A program made the translations under genes and the position numbers. A model generated the notes under the pieces. The model saw only the letters and a program-made list of their open reading frames with translations, was not told the origin of the DNA and ran no database searches. Of a DNA stretch of 35,549 bases, positions 1 through 7,862 are shown piece by piece (the first letter of the stretch is position 1; each line of letters starts with the position of its first letter). The stretch comes from Alphaproteobacteria bacterium (GTDB taxonomy: Bacteria > Pseudomonadota > Alphaproteobacteria > RF32 > CAG-239), in assembly GCA_017444525.1 (NCBI GenBank), contig JAFSWL010000034.1, positions 1 to 35,549 of the forward strand. The letters are read 5' to 3'.

Positions 1-117
1 AAACCTGTTTATGAAAGTTTGCTTGAACGTGCCAAACCTAAAATGGTTGCTATTACTGCTGTTATGCGTAAGTTAATCATTTACCTGAATGTTAAATCTA
101 AAACTCTTTGTGCATAA
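1..117 (+). CDS. IS110-family transposase, C-terminal fragment (cut by window edge)
   Basis: An open frame enters from the left edge and ends at TAA 115-117, giving 38 residues. The stretch KPKMVAITAVMRKLIIYLN matches the conserved end of IS110-type transposases (Transposase_20 domain), in which a KPK..A.TA.MRKL..LN pattern closes the protein. IS110 enzymes recombine DNA as DEDD/serine-type transposases guided by a bridge RNA encoded in the element's non-coding end; neither the catalytic part nor that RNA is in view. Only about 32 bases separate this stop from the converging end of der. The insertion sequence therefore lies immediately downstream of the der operon. Whether the full element is intact cannot be judged here. 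Confidence 0.7.
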   Translation, partial: KPVYESLLERAKPKMVAITAVMRKLIIYLNVKSKTLCA

Positions 118-149
118 TTTTTTTTAACTGGATTGATGACTGTTTTATT

Positions 150-1535
150 CTATTTTTTATCCGCATACGGATTATCCGCCTTACGCACGGTAATGCGAAT
201 TGGAATACCGCCCATATTGAAAGTCTGGCGCAAACTGTTGAGCAAATAGCGGAAATACGATTCCGGCAAGCCCTCCGGATTGCTCGAAAAAATATAAAAC
301 GACGGCGGACGGGTTTTGGCTTGTGTGATATATTTCAGCTTGATACGGCGTTTATTTTTACCGAGCGGTGCCGGATTTTGTTCTTGTACATCGGCAAACC
401 ATTTGTTAAGCGGTGCAGTCGGAATCCGCATATTCCAGCGTTCATACACCTTTAGCAGTGCGCGCATCAGCTTATCCAAGCCCTCTTTTTTAAGCGCCGA
501 AATCGTTACCGTCGGCACTCCGGCGGCCTGTGTTAATGACGTTTCCAATTTATAATTCAACTTTTCAAGCGTTTCTTTACGCTTGGCAATATCCCATTTA
601 TTGACGGCAATTACCAACGCTCTACCCTCGTCCAACACATTGCGGGCAATAGTCAAATCCTGCTTATCCAAAACCGCGTCGGCATCCAAAACCAACACCA
701 CCACCTGCGCCATATTGGCCGCATATTTGGTGCTTTCAACCGACATTTTTTCCAAGCTGTTCACAACCTTTGACTGGCGGCGTAAACCAGCGGTATCCAC
801 CAGATTAAACTTATGTCCTTGCCATATCCATTCGGTAGTGATGGCATCGCGTGTCATACCGGCTTCCGGACCGGTCAGCATACGATTTTCGCCCAAAAGC
901 GCATTAACCAGCGTTGACTTTCCCACATTCGGCCGGCCGACAAACGCCACCTGAATCGGGCGATTATCTTTTATCGGTTCAAAATCTTCAGGAATCATCC
1001 CTATTGTTGCAACTTGCGGAGTTTCTGCCGCGGCTTTTTGTTTGGCTTCATCAAGTTGCATCAGCTCCACATAAAGCGAATCAAAGCCGATACCGTGCTC
1101 CGCCGAAAAAATAATCGGATCGCCCAATCCCAATTTATAGGCTTCACCTATTCCGTTTTCCTGCTGTTTACCTTCGCACTTATTAGCCAACAAAATCACC
1201 GGTTTCTGTGTGCGGCGCACCAAATCGGCAAACTGCTCGTCATAAGGTTGCACACCGACTCTGGCATCAAACAAAAACAAGCACACATCGGCATCATTTA
1301 TGGCCATCTGCGTCTGCTGCCACATTCGACTTTCCATATTGTCGGTGGTGGAATATTCGTAACCGGCGGTATCAATTACCTCTAAATCCAAGTCCTTAAA
1401 TTTAGCCGGTGCCATTTTGCGATCACGCGTTACCCCCGGCATATCGTGCACAATTGCCAGCTTTTTTCCGACAAGGCGGTTAAACAACGTTGACTTGCCA
1501 ACATTAGGACGACCGATGATTGCAACTTTGAGCAC
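150..1535 (-). CDS. der: Ribosome biogenesis GTPase Der (EngA)
   Basis: Der is a tandem-GTPase that helps assemble the 50S ribosomal subunit. Both G domains are visible. The first starts at residue 7 with GRPNVGKS, followed by GVTRDR, DTAG and NKCE. The second has VGRPNVGKSTLVNALLG near residue 200, then GMTRDA, DTAG and NKWD. The C-terminal KH-like domain occupies roughly residues 355-461. The length of 461 is normal for the family. The start is GTG at 1533-1535, seven bases after AGGAGA, and gives the usual N terminus MLKVAIIGRPNVGKS. It is the last gene of a minus-strand operon and starts 9 bases after bamB ends. TPR-bamB-der is a common alphaproteobacterial order, also seen as yfgM-bamB-der in gammaproteobacteria. 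Confidence 0.97.
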   Translation of the reverse strand: MLKVAIIGRPNVGKSTLFNRLVGKKLAIVHDMPGVTRDRKMAPAKFKDLDLEVIDTAGYEYSTTDNMESRMWQQTQMAINDADVCLFLFDARVGVQPYDEQFADLVRRTQKPVILLANKCEGKQQENGIGEAYKLGLGDPIIFSAEHGIGFDSLYVELMQLDEAKQKAAAETPQVATIGMIPEDFEPIKDNRPIQVAFVGRPNVGKSTLVNALLGENRMLTGPEAGMTRDAITTEWIWQGHKFNLVDTAGLRRQSKVVNSLEKMSVESTKYAANMAQVVVLVLDADAVLDKQDLTIARNVLDEGRALVIAVNKWDIAKRKETLEKLNYKLETSLTQAAGVPTVTISALKKEGLDKLMRALLKVYERWNMRIPTAPLNKWFADVQEQNPAPLGKNKRRIKLKYITQAKTRPPSFYIFSSNPEGLPESYFRYLLNSLRQTFNMGGIPIRITVRKADNPYADKK

Positions 1536-1544
1536 GTTTTTCTC

Positions 1545-2852
1545 CTATTTATAAGCTACGATTTTAGCGTTTGAGGTCGTAAAGATGACATAACCGCCGG
1601 CCACAATCGGTGCCGCATTCAAATCCTCATCAATATCGATTTTGCCGGTCTGTTTTCCGGTTTGCGGACTATAAACCAAAACATTACCATCGGAAAGAGC
1701 AACCATCAGCTGATTATTTATCAACATCGGAGCATAAACCGTGATTTTGGCGGCCTTTTTACCTAAATCCAATGCCGTTGCCCACAAAACATTGCCGTTT
1801 TCCTTGTTAACCGCAACCAGCTCATTGTCATTGGTTACCACAAACAAAGTATTACCTGATAACAACGGAGTTGCAACACCGCCGATTTTTTTCTGCCACA
1901 ACGGGGTACCGCTGCGCATATCTATAGCCGTAAACACATCTGCGCTTCCCAAAAAGTAAACTATATTCCCTTCAACTATCGGCGAAGCTTTTATGGTGTG
2001 TAAAAAGGTTGAGGAATACGCATAACTGTTTTCCACTAAATCGGTAGACCATAAAGGAGTACCGATGGTAGCTCCAAACGCTTGCGCTTCACCGTTTGAA
2101 AATCCGGTTACAACGATATCATGCGCTTTACTGTATGCGGCAGGTGAGCCTCCCATAAGAGTAGTATTTTCCATAGCGGTATCATAATCCCATATTACAT
2201 CTCCGCTGCCGGCATTTAAGGCAAAGAAATGATTATCAGCACTTTGTACAAACACCTTATTGGCAGCTACAGTAGGCGCAATGCGTAGAGGCATTCCCAA
2301 ATTACGTTCCCAGATTTTTGAACCGTCTTCAATGTTTGTGGCAATAACATAGCCGTAACCGGTAGTAACGTATATTTTGCCATTTTCTATGGCAAGTCCC
2401 ACACCTTTAAGCGCAGTATTGCCGACATTATTGTTATCAACCAATTCAACCTGCCACAAATTCTTGCCGTCAGTCAGTTCAAATGCACTCAAACGTCCTT
2501 CGGCATCAAGCGTATATACAGTACCGTCTTTAACCAAAGGTTTTGCCAATAAGGCTTCACGTTTTGAACTTCCGGTACCGAAATCTGTTTTCCACTGCTT
2601 TTGCAAATCAGAACTTGCGCTGCCGTTCGGCATAATGTGCTGAGCATTGGCTTCTTTTTGCAGCCAATTTCCCGATGACGGCTCAGCAATCTTAATATAT
2701 GATGGACCGTCAGCTACGTCAGGTTTGATTGATGTAGACGTATTTAATACAGAAATACGCGTACCTACCGGAAGCACCTTTTTGGTGCAAGCTCCTAAAA
2801 TCAGTACGGACAACAGACATCCGCAACCCAATAAAACACGACTGTTTAACAT
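1545..2852 (-). CDS. bamB: Outer membrane assembly lipoprotein BamB (PQQ-like beta-propeller)
   Basis: BamB is the propeller lipoprotein of the BAM complex, which inserts beta-barrel proteins into the outer membrane. From ATG 2850-2852 the protein has 435 residues. It opens with a lipoprotein signal ending in LGAC, making Cys22 the lipidated residue. The rest consists of repeated propeller blades with the PQQ-like pattern, for example G.IYVTTGYGYVIATNIEDGSKIW and other A.N...G..LW motifs. A GTG lies two codons upstream at 2858, but it would overlap the AGAGG ribosome site; the ATG has this site at a normal distance, so it is preferred. The gene lies between the TPR-protein gene and der with short gaps, clearly one transcript. 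Confidence 0.92.
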   Translation of the reverse strand: MLNSRVLLGCGCLLSVLILGACTKKVLPVGTRISVLNTSTSIKPDVADGPSYIKIAEPSSGNWLQKEANAQHIMPNGSASSDLQKQWKTDFGTGSSKREALLAKPLVKDGTVYTLDAEGRLSAFELTDGKNLWQVELVDNNNVGNTALKGVGLAIENGKIYVTTGYGYVIATNIEDGSKIWERNLGMPLRIAPTVAANKVFVQSADNHFFALNAGSGDVIWDYDTAMENTTLMGGSPAAYSKAHDIVVTGFSNGEAQAFGATIGTPLWSTDLVENSYAYSSTFLHTIKASPIVEGNIVYFLGSADVFTAIDMRSGTPLWQKKIGGVATPLLSGNTLFVVTNDNELVAVNKENGNVLWATALDLGKKAAKITVYAPMLINNQLMVALSDGNVLVYSPQTGKQTGKIDIDEDLNAAPIVAGGYVIFTTSNAKIVAYK

Positions 2853-2867
2853 TTTCACCTCTAAATA

Positions 2868-3632
2868 TTACATATCACTGATTGAAGACAACATATCTTT
2901 TATGCGATTCACAAAACCTTCCGGTAACTCTTTGTTTTTCAGAATTTTGCTGTAAATTTCTTTTGCATCTTCAATGTTGCCGTTTTTGATTGCGGACATT
3001 GCCAATAAATCCTGAACAGCAGGTGTCCATGAGTTATCTGTTTCCGTCAGCGGCTTTACCAGTGCGGCAAATTCTTCATAGCCGAGAGAATCGACACGAT
3101 ATGAAGCAAGTTTCACCAACGCGACATGCTTTACTTCTTCATTGACATTTTTTTCAGCTGCAAGTTTTTCCAACATTGACAATGCTTCTTCTTGCTTATT
3201 TTCCGATAAAAGCACATTAGCTATTTGCAATTTGGCAAAATCACTGAATATTCCCTGATTATCGGTGGAAATTTTTTGCAAAGCGGCAATTGTTTCTTCT
3301 GAGTTATCCTGCAACTGCACCGCTGCCATATAATTTTCAGTACGATTTTGGTTACGCAAAACTTTCCACTCATGCAGCTTATCAAACGAAACTGCAGCAG
3401 AAACCGCCAACACAACAAACGCTACTATAAATAACCCGTATTTGTCCCATAAAACTTTTAGATTATCGTTTTTAACATCTTCATCAACTTCTTGAATAAA
3501 CGCATCGGTCAATTCAGGATTGACATCGGATAAATCACGCCGACCGCGACGTGGTGCCGCAGGAGTTCCCGACTTTACGGCGGTAACATTTTTTGTATTG
3601 ATTTCGTTTTTGTTTTTAACTGATTTAGCCAT
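2868..3632 (-). CDS. YfgM-like TPR membrane protein (TPR_21 family)
   Basis: This 254-residue protein has a charged cytoplasmic N terminus of about 65 residues, one membrane segment (about residues 66-83, GLFIVAFVVLAVSAAVSF) and a helical periplasmic region suggesting TPR-like repeats. The segment FIQEVDEDVKNDNLKVLWDKYG before the helix is the signature of the YfgM/TPR_21 family; in E. coli YfgM associates with SecYEG and periplasmic chaperones. The 45 residues before that motif, basic and rich in Ser, Asn and Pro, are longer than in typical relatives, which start near the motif. It is the first gene of the bamB-der operon, preceded by AGGGA, so a role in envelope protein export and folding is likely. 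The family assignment rests on motif and gene order. Confidence 0.8.
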   Translation of the reverse strand: MAKSVKNKNEINTKNVTAVKSGTPAAPRRGRRDLSDVNPELTDAFIQEVDEDVKNDNLKVLWDKYGLFIVAFVVLAVSAAVSFDKLHEWKVLRNQNRTENYMAAVQLQDNSEETIAALQKISTDNQGIFSDFAKLQIANVLLSENKQEEALSMLEKLAAEKNVNEEVKHVALVKLASYRVDSLGYEEFAALVKPLTETDNSWTPAVQDLLAMSAIKNGNIEDAKEIYSKILKNKELPEGFVNRIKDMLSSISDM

Positions 3633-3711
3633 TTCTTTTCCCTTTTTAAAATAACTTAATTCAAAATTTTTCTATTCATAACAAAAAAACAAACATAAAG
3701 CAAATCATTTT

Positions 3712-4896
3712 TTATTTTACGATTTCCCTTATCACGCAACCGCGTATCCAACGCAAATCACGCAACGGTATGTTTTTTCCGAAAACTATATTATTATCAT
3801 GTGAAATAATCGACAGATAATAGCGATCCGTTACCGGATTGTGACCGATATCAACAGATTCAATATCTTCTTTTGGTAAAAATTCGGCATCCATACGCAA
3901 AATCGAAAGATTATGTCCCAGAACGACTTCGGAACGAGTAATAATCAACACGTCTTTACTCAAAATACAAACCATAATAAACATCACAAGAGCCATGCAT
4001 ACCAACAAAATCGAAGCAAATCCCCATACTCCGGTAAACGGCAAAATAACTGTGTAGTTTATGACTGAAAATATAGCCAAAGCGGTTAATCCGATTGCCG
4101 CAGCAACCGATAAAATCGAATATACATCGAAGAACAAACGCCTTTCACGTATAATAACTTTATCTTTTTTGCATTTATACTGGAATACTTCCGGCGCATG
4201 TTCTTCTTCACGGAACAATTCTGCCAAATTCCAACGTTTAGACATCTCGCGCAATGTTTTGTTCAATTCGCCATGATACCTTGAAACCAAGCCCCTATCT
4301 GTCATAAACAATGCCGGCATACGCATTTTTTCAGCATAATATTCCCACTTTTTGCGTACGCCGTCGCCACTGGTTGTTATATATAGCGGAACTCGCAATT
4401 TTTTATCTTTATGATATAATTCGATAATATAACGATTTCGATTCATCAAACCGAATTGGTAGTATTCAACCGTTAACAGAACTCCGAGATAATTGTACAA
4501 TTTTTCTGTTAAAACTTCGGGTTTACCCAGCAAAGAATAATGTGTTACTTTAACATTTTCCCCATCAAAATTGATTGTTTTACGGCAACGCATAGCAATA
4601 ACGGAAAGTATGATAACCAATAATCCGAAAAATAAAATAAATGTGTCGAAAGAATAGCGCAGTACAAACAATTGATGCGACGTAAAATCTGTTTCAGTCT
4701 GAAAATTATAGCTCTCATCACTTGTTTTCAAAAAATAGCAAATAATTTCAAAAGCACCTAAAACAAAAAACATAATGCCGCTGAAAAACCCCCACCATGC
4801 TATTTTGCGCGATATTTTATCGGTTTTTGCAGCCGGAAGTTTTTCGATATCCAGCTTAAAATCATGGCTGTAGTGATTAGGTACCTGATAGGTCAT
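3712..4896 (-). CDS. Integral membrane protein with two hairpin-plus-beta-domain halves, function unknown
   Basis: I do not recognise a named family. The 394-residue protein reads as an internal duplication. Each half has two hydrophobic segments (about residues 30-55 and 75-100; then 262-285 and 290-312). Each hairpin is followed by a beta-rich cytoplasmic-type domain, with TINFDGENVKVTHYSLLG in the first half and VLIITRSEVVLGHNLSI in the second. This layout resembles bacterial PH-like membrane proteins, but that is only a guess. The second domain ends in DRYYLSIISHDNNIVFGKNI followed by a Leu-Arg-Trp-Ile-Arg motif. AAGGAG sits just before the ATG. It lies upstream of the TPR-bamB-der operon on the same strand, with about 80 bases between, so cotranscription is possible but not shown. 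Confidence 0.75.
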   Translation of the reverse strand: MTYQVPNHYSHDFKLDIEKLPAAKTDKISRKIAWWGFFSGIMFFVLGAFEIICYFLKTSDESYNFQTETDFTSHQLFVLRYSFDTFILFFGLLVIILSVIAMRCRKTINFDGENVKVTHYSLLGKPEVLTEKLYNYLGVLLTVEYYQFGLMNRNRYIIELYHKDKKLRVPLYITTSGDGVRKKWEYYAEKMRMPALFMTDRGLVSRYHGELNKTLREMSKRWNLAELFREEEHAPEVFQYKCKKDKVIIRERRLFFDVYSILSVAAAIGLTALAIFSVINYTVILPFTGVWGFASILLVCMALVMFIMVCILSKDVLIITRSEVVLGHNLSILRMDAEFLPKEDIESVDIGHNPVTDRYYLSIISHDNNIVFGKNIPLRDLRWIRGCVIREIVK

Positions 4897-5038
4897 TTTA
4901 TTCTCCTTGTATTTATGAACAACCCCATTTTATACCCGTAAAAAAATTTTTTCATCATTTTTTTTAAATAATGTTTGTTTTTATAATATTTAAGTGTACT
5001 ATCGCTTTATGGATGTTAAAAAAACAATGGTGTAATCT

Positions 5039-6703
5039 ATGCTTAGTACAAACATATTTTATTCGGGGTATAATGTTCTGTTCAGCATTATGTCGCTGTT
5101 TATAGGTATAAGTTCAGTATTTTTGATCAGAGGTTCCAAGGATTTTCGCGGGCTTTTTCTGTTTCAATTGGGCGGTCTGCTGATGATTTTGCTCACATAC
5201 CTGACAACACAGGATCATCTGTTGTATAAAATCGGGCTTAATGATAACTTTGTTATTTTTGTGCTGACGTTGTTGTCCGGATTGATTTCAATTTTGTGGA
5301 TAAATTCAGCTACCGAGCTTTATAACCATCGTTTGGCCAACCGTGAAGCATTGACTATTTATACGACTTTGACAGCAACGCTATGTGTTTATTATTCTTT
5401 CATCGGTTATAATTCGGGGCAGACATTTTTGCTGCGTCCGATGTTTTTGCTTATCAGTATTACCATGCTGTTTCTGAGTAGTCTGGTTTGTTTGATAAGG
5501 CGTGTGAATATCGGCCATTTTCTGCTTAGTCTTTCACTGTTTTTACTGTTAGGCAAATTAACGGTATCGACTTTTTTCTACCAATATAACTGGCTGAATT
5601 TGAACATATTTAACTGGATTTGGACTTATATTTTTGCTGTGGCTGTTATATTTATGCGCTTTGATATGTATCGAAGTGATTTAAAACAATCTTGGAATAC
5701 AATCGACAAGCTAAATCTGCAGATCATAAATATGATCGACACCTCGCCGTTTCCGATTGTTATAGTAGACGCAAAAACCTGCAAATTTTTAACCATAAAC
5801 AATAAAGCCGCTTTATTGTTTGGCTTCACTCGCAAAGATGCGATTTATCATTTATTGGAAGAAATTATGGTCGATGAACAGAATCGCTGCAAATTTTTAG
5901 CCAATCTGCAGCAACGCGGCTCTTTGGATGATTATGACGTTATGGTTTGCAATGTATTAAGTGTTACGCCGTTTTGGATGTCTGCTTCCGCGAAATCCAT
6001 GCAACACAACGGTATTGACGCATTTTATATCACTTTTCAGGATATAGCTTTGCGCAAAGAGAGGGAAAATAATTTACAAAATCAAGCCCATAAAGATCCT
6101 TTGACTTTAACATGGAATCGCCTGTATTTTGAAAAATTTGTGCCGGAAAAAATTAAAGAATGTATTCATTACGCTCAAAATTTCAGTCTGCTGTTGGTTG
6201 ATGCCGATAAATTTAAGAAAATTAATGACAAATACGGACATAAAGTCGGAGATTTAGTGCTAATTGAAATTGCCGGACTTTGCCGCAATTCACTGCGCGA
6301 TGATGATATTGTGGCTCGGTTCGGCGGTGAGGAATTTGTGATTTTTCTCAATGACACTGATTTGCGTTCGGCGACCAGAGTAGCTGAGCGTTTGCGCCAA
6401 AATATAGAAAGTGCTGCAATAAAAGATGATGAAGATAATATCATTAAAGTCACAGTCAGTATCGGTGTTGTTTCATCTGAAAAGGCCAACAGTCTGGAGG
6501 TGTTGCTGCGCCAAGTTGATGACGCTATGTATTTAGCAAAACACAACGGACGCAATCAGGTGGCTGTTTATGATGAACAACAGGTAAAATCGTATCAAAG
6601 CAAAAAATCAAAGTCGGCAAAACGTAACATTCATCCGGTGTTTCAGAATGAAGAAAGCGAAGAAATATCGTTGCTTGACAATTACGGCAGTCAACATTTT
6701 TAA
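5039..6703 (+). CDS. Membrane-bound PAS-GGDEF diguanylate cyclase
   Basis: The protein makes the second messenger c-di-GMP from two GTP. The N-terminal 210 residues hold seven hydrophobic segments (about 12-31, 41-56, 70-90, 104-123, 131-152, 159-178, 190-207), a membrane sensor of unassigned type. A PAS-like domain follows (about 228-340, FPIVIVDAKTCKFLTINNKA). The GGDEF domain covers about 347-510. The signature is GGEEF at 429-433, the metal-site segment is LLLVDADKFKKIND with Asp388, and an inhibitory RxxD site (Arg420-Asp423) lies five residues before GGEEF. An active, product-inhibited enzyme is expected. No EAL domain is present. The ATG at 5039 lacks a clear ribosome site. The gene ends 10 bases before the RNA methyltransferase gene, suggesting a common transcript. 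Confidence 0.9.
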   Translation: MLSTNIFYSGYNVLFSIMSLFIGISSVFLIRGSKDFRGLFLFQLGGLLMILLTYLTTQDHLLYKIGLNDNFVIFVLTLLSGLISILWINSATELYNHRLANREALTIYTTLTATLCVYYSFIGYNSGQTFLLRPMFLLISITMLFLSSLVCLIRRVNIGHFLLSLSLFLLLGKLTVSTFFYQYNWLNLNIFNWIWTYIFAVAVIFMRFDMYRSDLKQSWNTIDKLNLQIINMIDTSPFPIVIVDAKTCKFLTINNKAALLFGFTRKDAIYHLLEEIMVDEQNRCKFLANLQQRGSLDDYDVMVCNVLSVTPFWMSASAKSMQHNGIDAFYITFQDIALRKERENNLQNQAHKDPLTLTWNRLYFEKFVPEKIKECIHYAQNFSLLLVDADKFKKINDKYGHKVGDLVLIEIAGLCRNSLRDDDIVARFGGEEFVIFLNDTDLRSATRVAERLRQNIESAAIKDDEDNIIKVTVSIGVVSSEKANSLEVLLRQVDDAMYLAKHNGRNQVAVYDEQQVKSYQSKKSKSAKRNIHPVFQNEESEEISLLDNYGSQHF

Positions 6704-6713
6704 GGAAAAGAAC

Positions 6714-7847
6714 ATGATTTGCAAGTATCAGAATCTATGCGGAGGTTGCCCACTGCGCAACACAGATCAGTCGGCTTATCGTCAGAGCAAACTAGAGCAT
6801 TTTAAAAAAATTGTTTTCCATCTTCATCAAAAGCAAATTGCTTTCGGCGAACATTTTTTTGCGCAAGACGGTCAGCGCCGCCGTGCAGAAATGGCTTTTA
6901 AGTACAAAAAAGGAAGAATTGTTTTAGGATTTAATGCCGAGCAGAGCCATGAATTAATCGATATAGAATCATGTCCGGCACTGCTGTCTGATATCAATAA
7001 AATTCTGCCACAAATACGGACTTTTTTGCTAAATATTTGCATACTGAAAACAACCCGCAAAATCAAAAACAAATATATTACCGACAGCATCTCTCAAGGT
7101 GAAATTCATATCACTTCCGCTGCCAACGGTATTGATATTTTACTGGAAATCAACGAAAAAATTACTCTGGAACACCGTATGGAAATATGCGATTTTGTTA
7201 ACAGTAACCCGCAGATTATACGAATTTCCGTCGGTCCTAAAAACACCAAGCCGGAGACGATTATAGAAAAAATCAAGCCGCATATAAACATTGCCGGACG
7301 ACAAGTGTTTATTCCGTCCGGAACATTTTTACAGGCCTCCGTTGCCGGTGAAAAAGCCCTGATTGCAGCCGTATTGAAATATATCGGCAGCACCACCGGC
7401 AATATTGCCGATTTATTCTGCGGCATCGGCACTTTTTCGTATCCGTTGGCACAGAATATTAAAAATAAAATAACAGCAATTGATTCTTCTGAAGAACTGC
7501 TTGACGGTTTTCAAAAAACCATAAACTTTCTGACCATTCCTAACATTAAAATAGAAAAAAAGAACTTATTTAAATATCCGTTAAATGCAGATGAATTGAA
7601 GAAATTTGCGGCAATTGTTTTTGATCCTCCGCGTGCCGGAGCAGCAGCACAGGTTCTGCAAATTGCAGCTACACCGGATGAGGATAAACCGCTCAAAATT
7701 GTTGCAGTTTCATGTAATCCGCATACATTCATCAACGATGCCAATTGCCTATTGGACAGCGGATACAAATTAACCGAGATAACCATGGTGGATCAATTTG
7801 TTTATTCAATGCATTTTGAATTGGTTGCCATGTTTGAAAAAGCTTAA
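6714..7847 (+). CDS. 23S rRNA/tRNA (uracil-C5)-methyltransferase, RlmC/RlmD/TrmA family
   Basis: The enzyme should methylate C5 of a uridine in RNA using S-adenosylmethionine. From the ATG at 6714 (AAGGAAA just upstream) it has 377 residues. Cys3, Cys9 and Cys12 (C-x5-C-x2-C) with Cys87 fit the iron-sulfur cluster ligands of RlmC/RlmD. The SAM-binding motif is ADLFCGIGTF (232-241). The substrate loop is FDPPRAGA (303-310). The catalytic nucleophile is Cys334 in VSCNP, and the general base is probably Glu369 near the end. There is no N-terminal TRAM domain, so it is RlmC-sized. An in-frame ATG at 6648 would overlap the preceding gene by 56 bases and lacks a ribosome site. Target uridine is not determined. 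It lies between the cyclase and tkt in one tight run. Confidence 0.88.
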   Translation: MICKYQNLCGGCPLRNTDQSAYRQSKLEHFKKIVFHLHQKQIAFGEHFFAQDGQRRRAEMAFKYKKGRIVLGFNAEQSHELIDIESCPALLSDINKILPQIRTFLLNICILKTTRKIKNKYITDSISQGEIHITSAANGIDILLEINEKITLEHRMEICDFVNSNPQIIRISVGPKNTKPETIIEKIKPHINIAGRQVFIPSGTFLQASVAGEKALIAAVLKYIGSTTGNIADLFCGIGTFSYPLAQNIKNKITAIDSSEELLDGFQKTINFLTIPNIKIEKKNLFKYPLNADELKKFAAIVFDPPRAGAAAQVLQIAATPDEDKPLKIVAVSCNPHTFINDANCLLDSGYKLTEITMVDQFVYSMHFELVAMFEKA

Positions 7848-7862
7848 TTTAAGGAGAATAAA

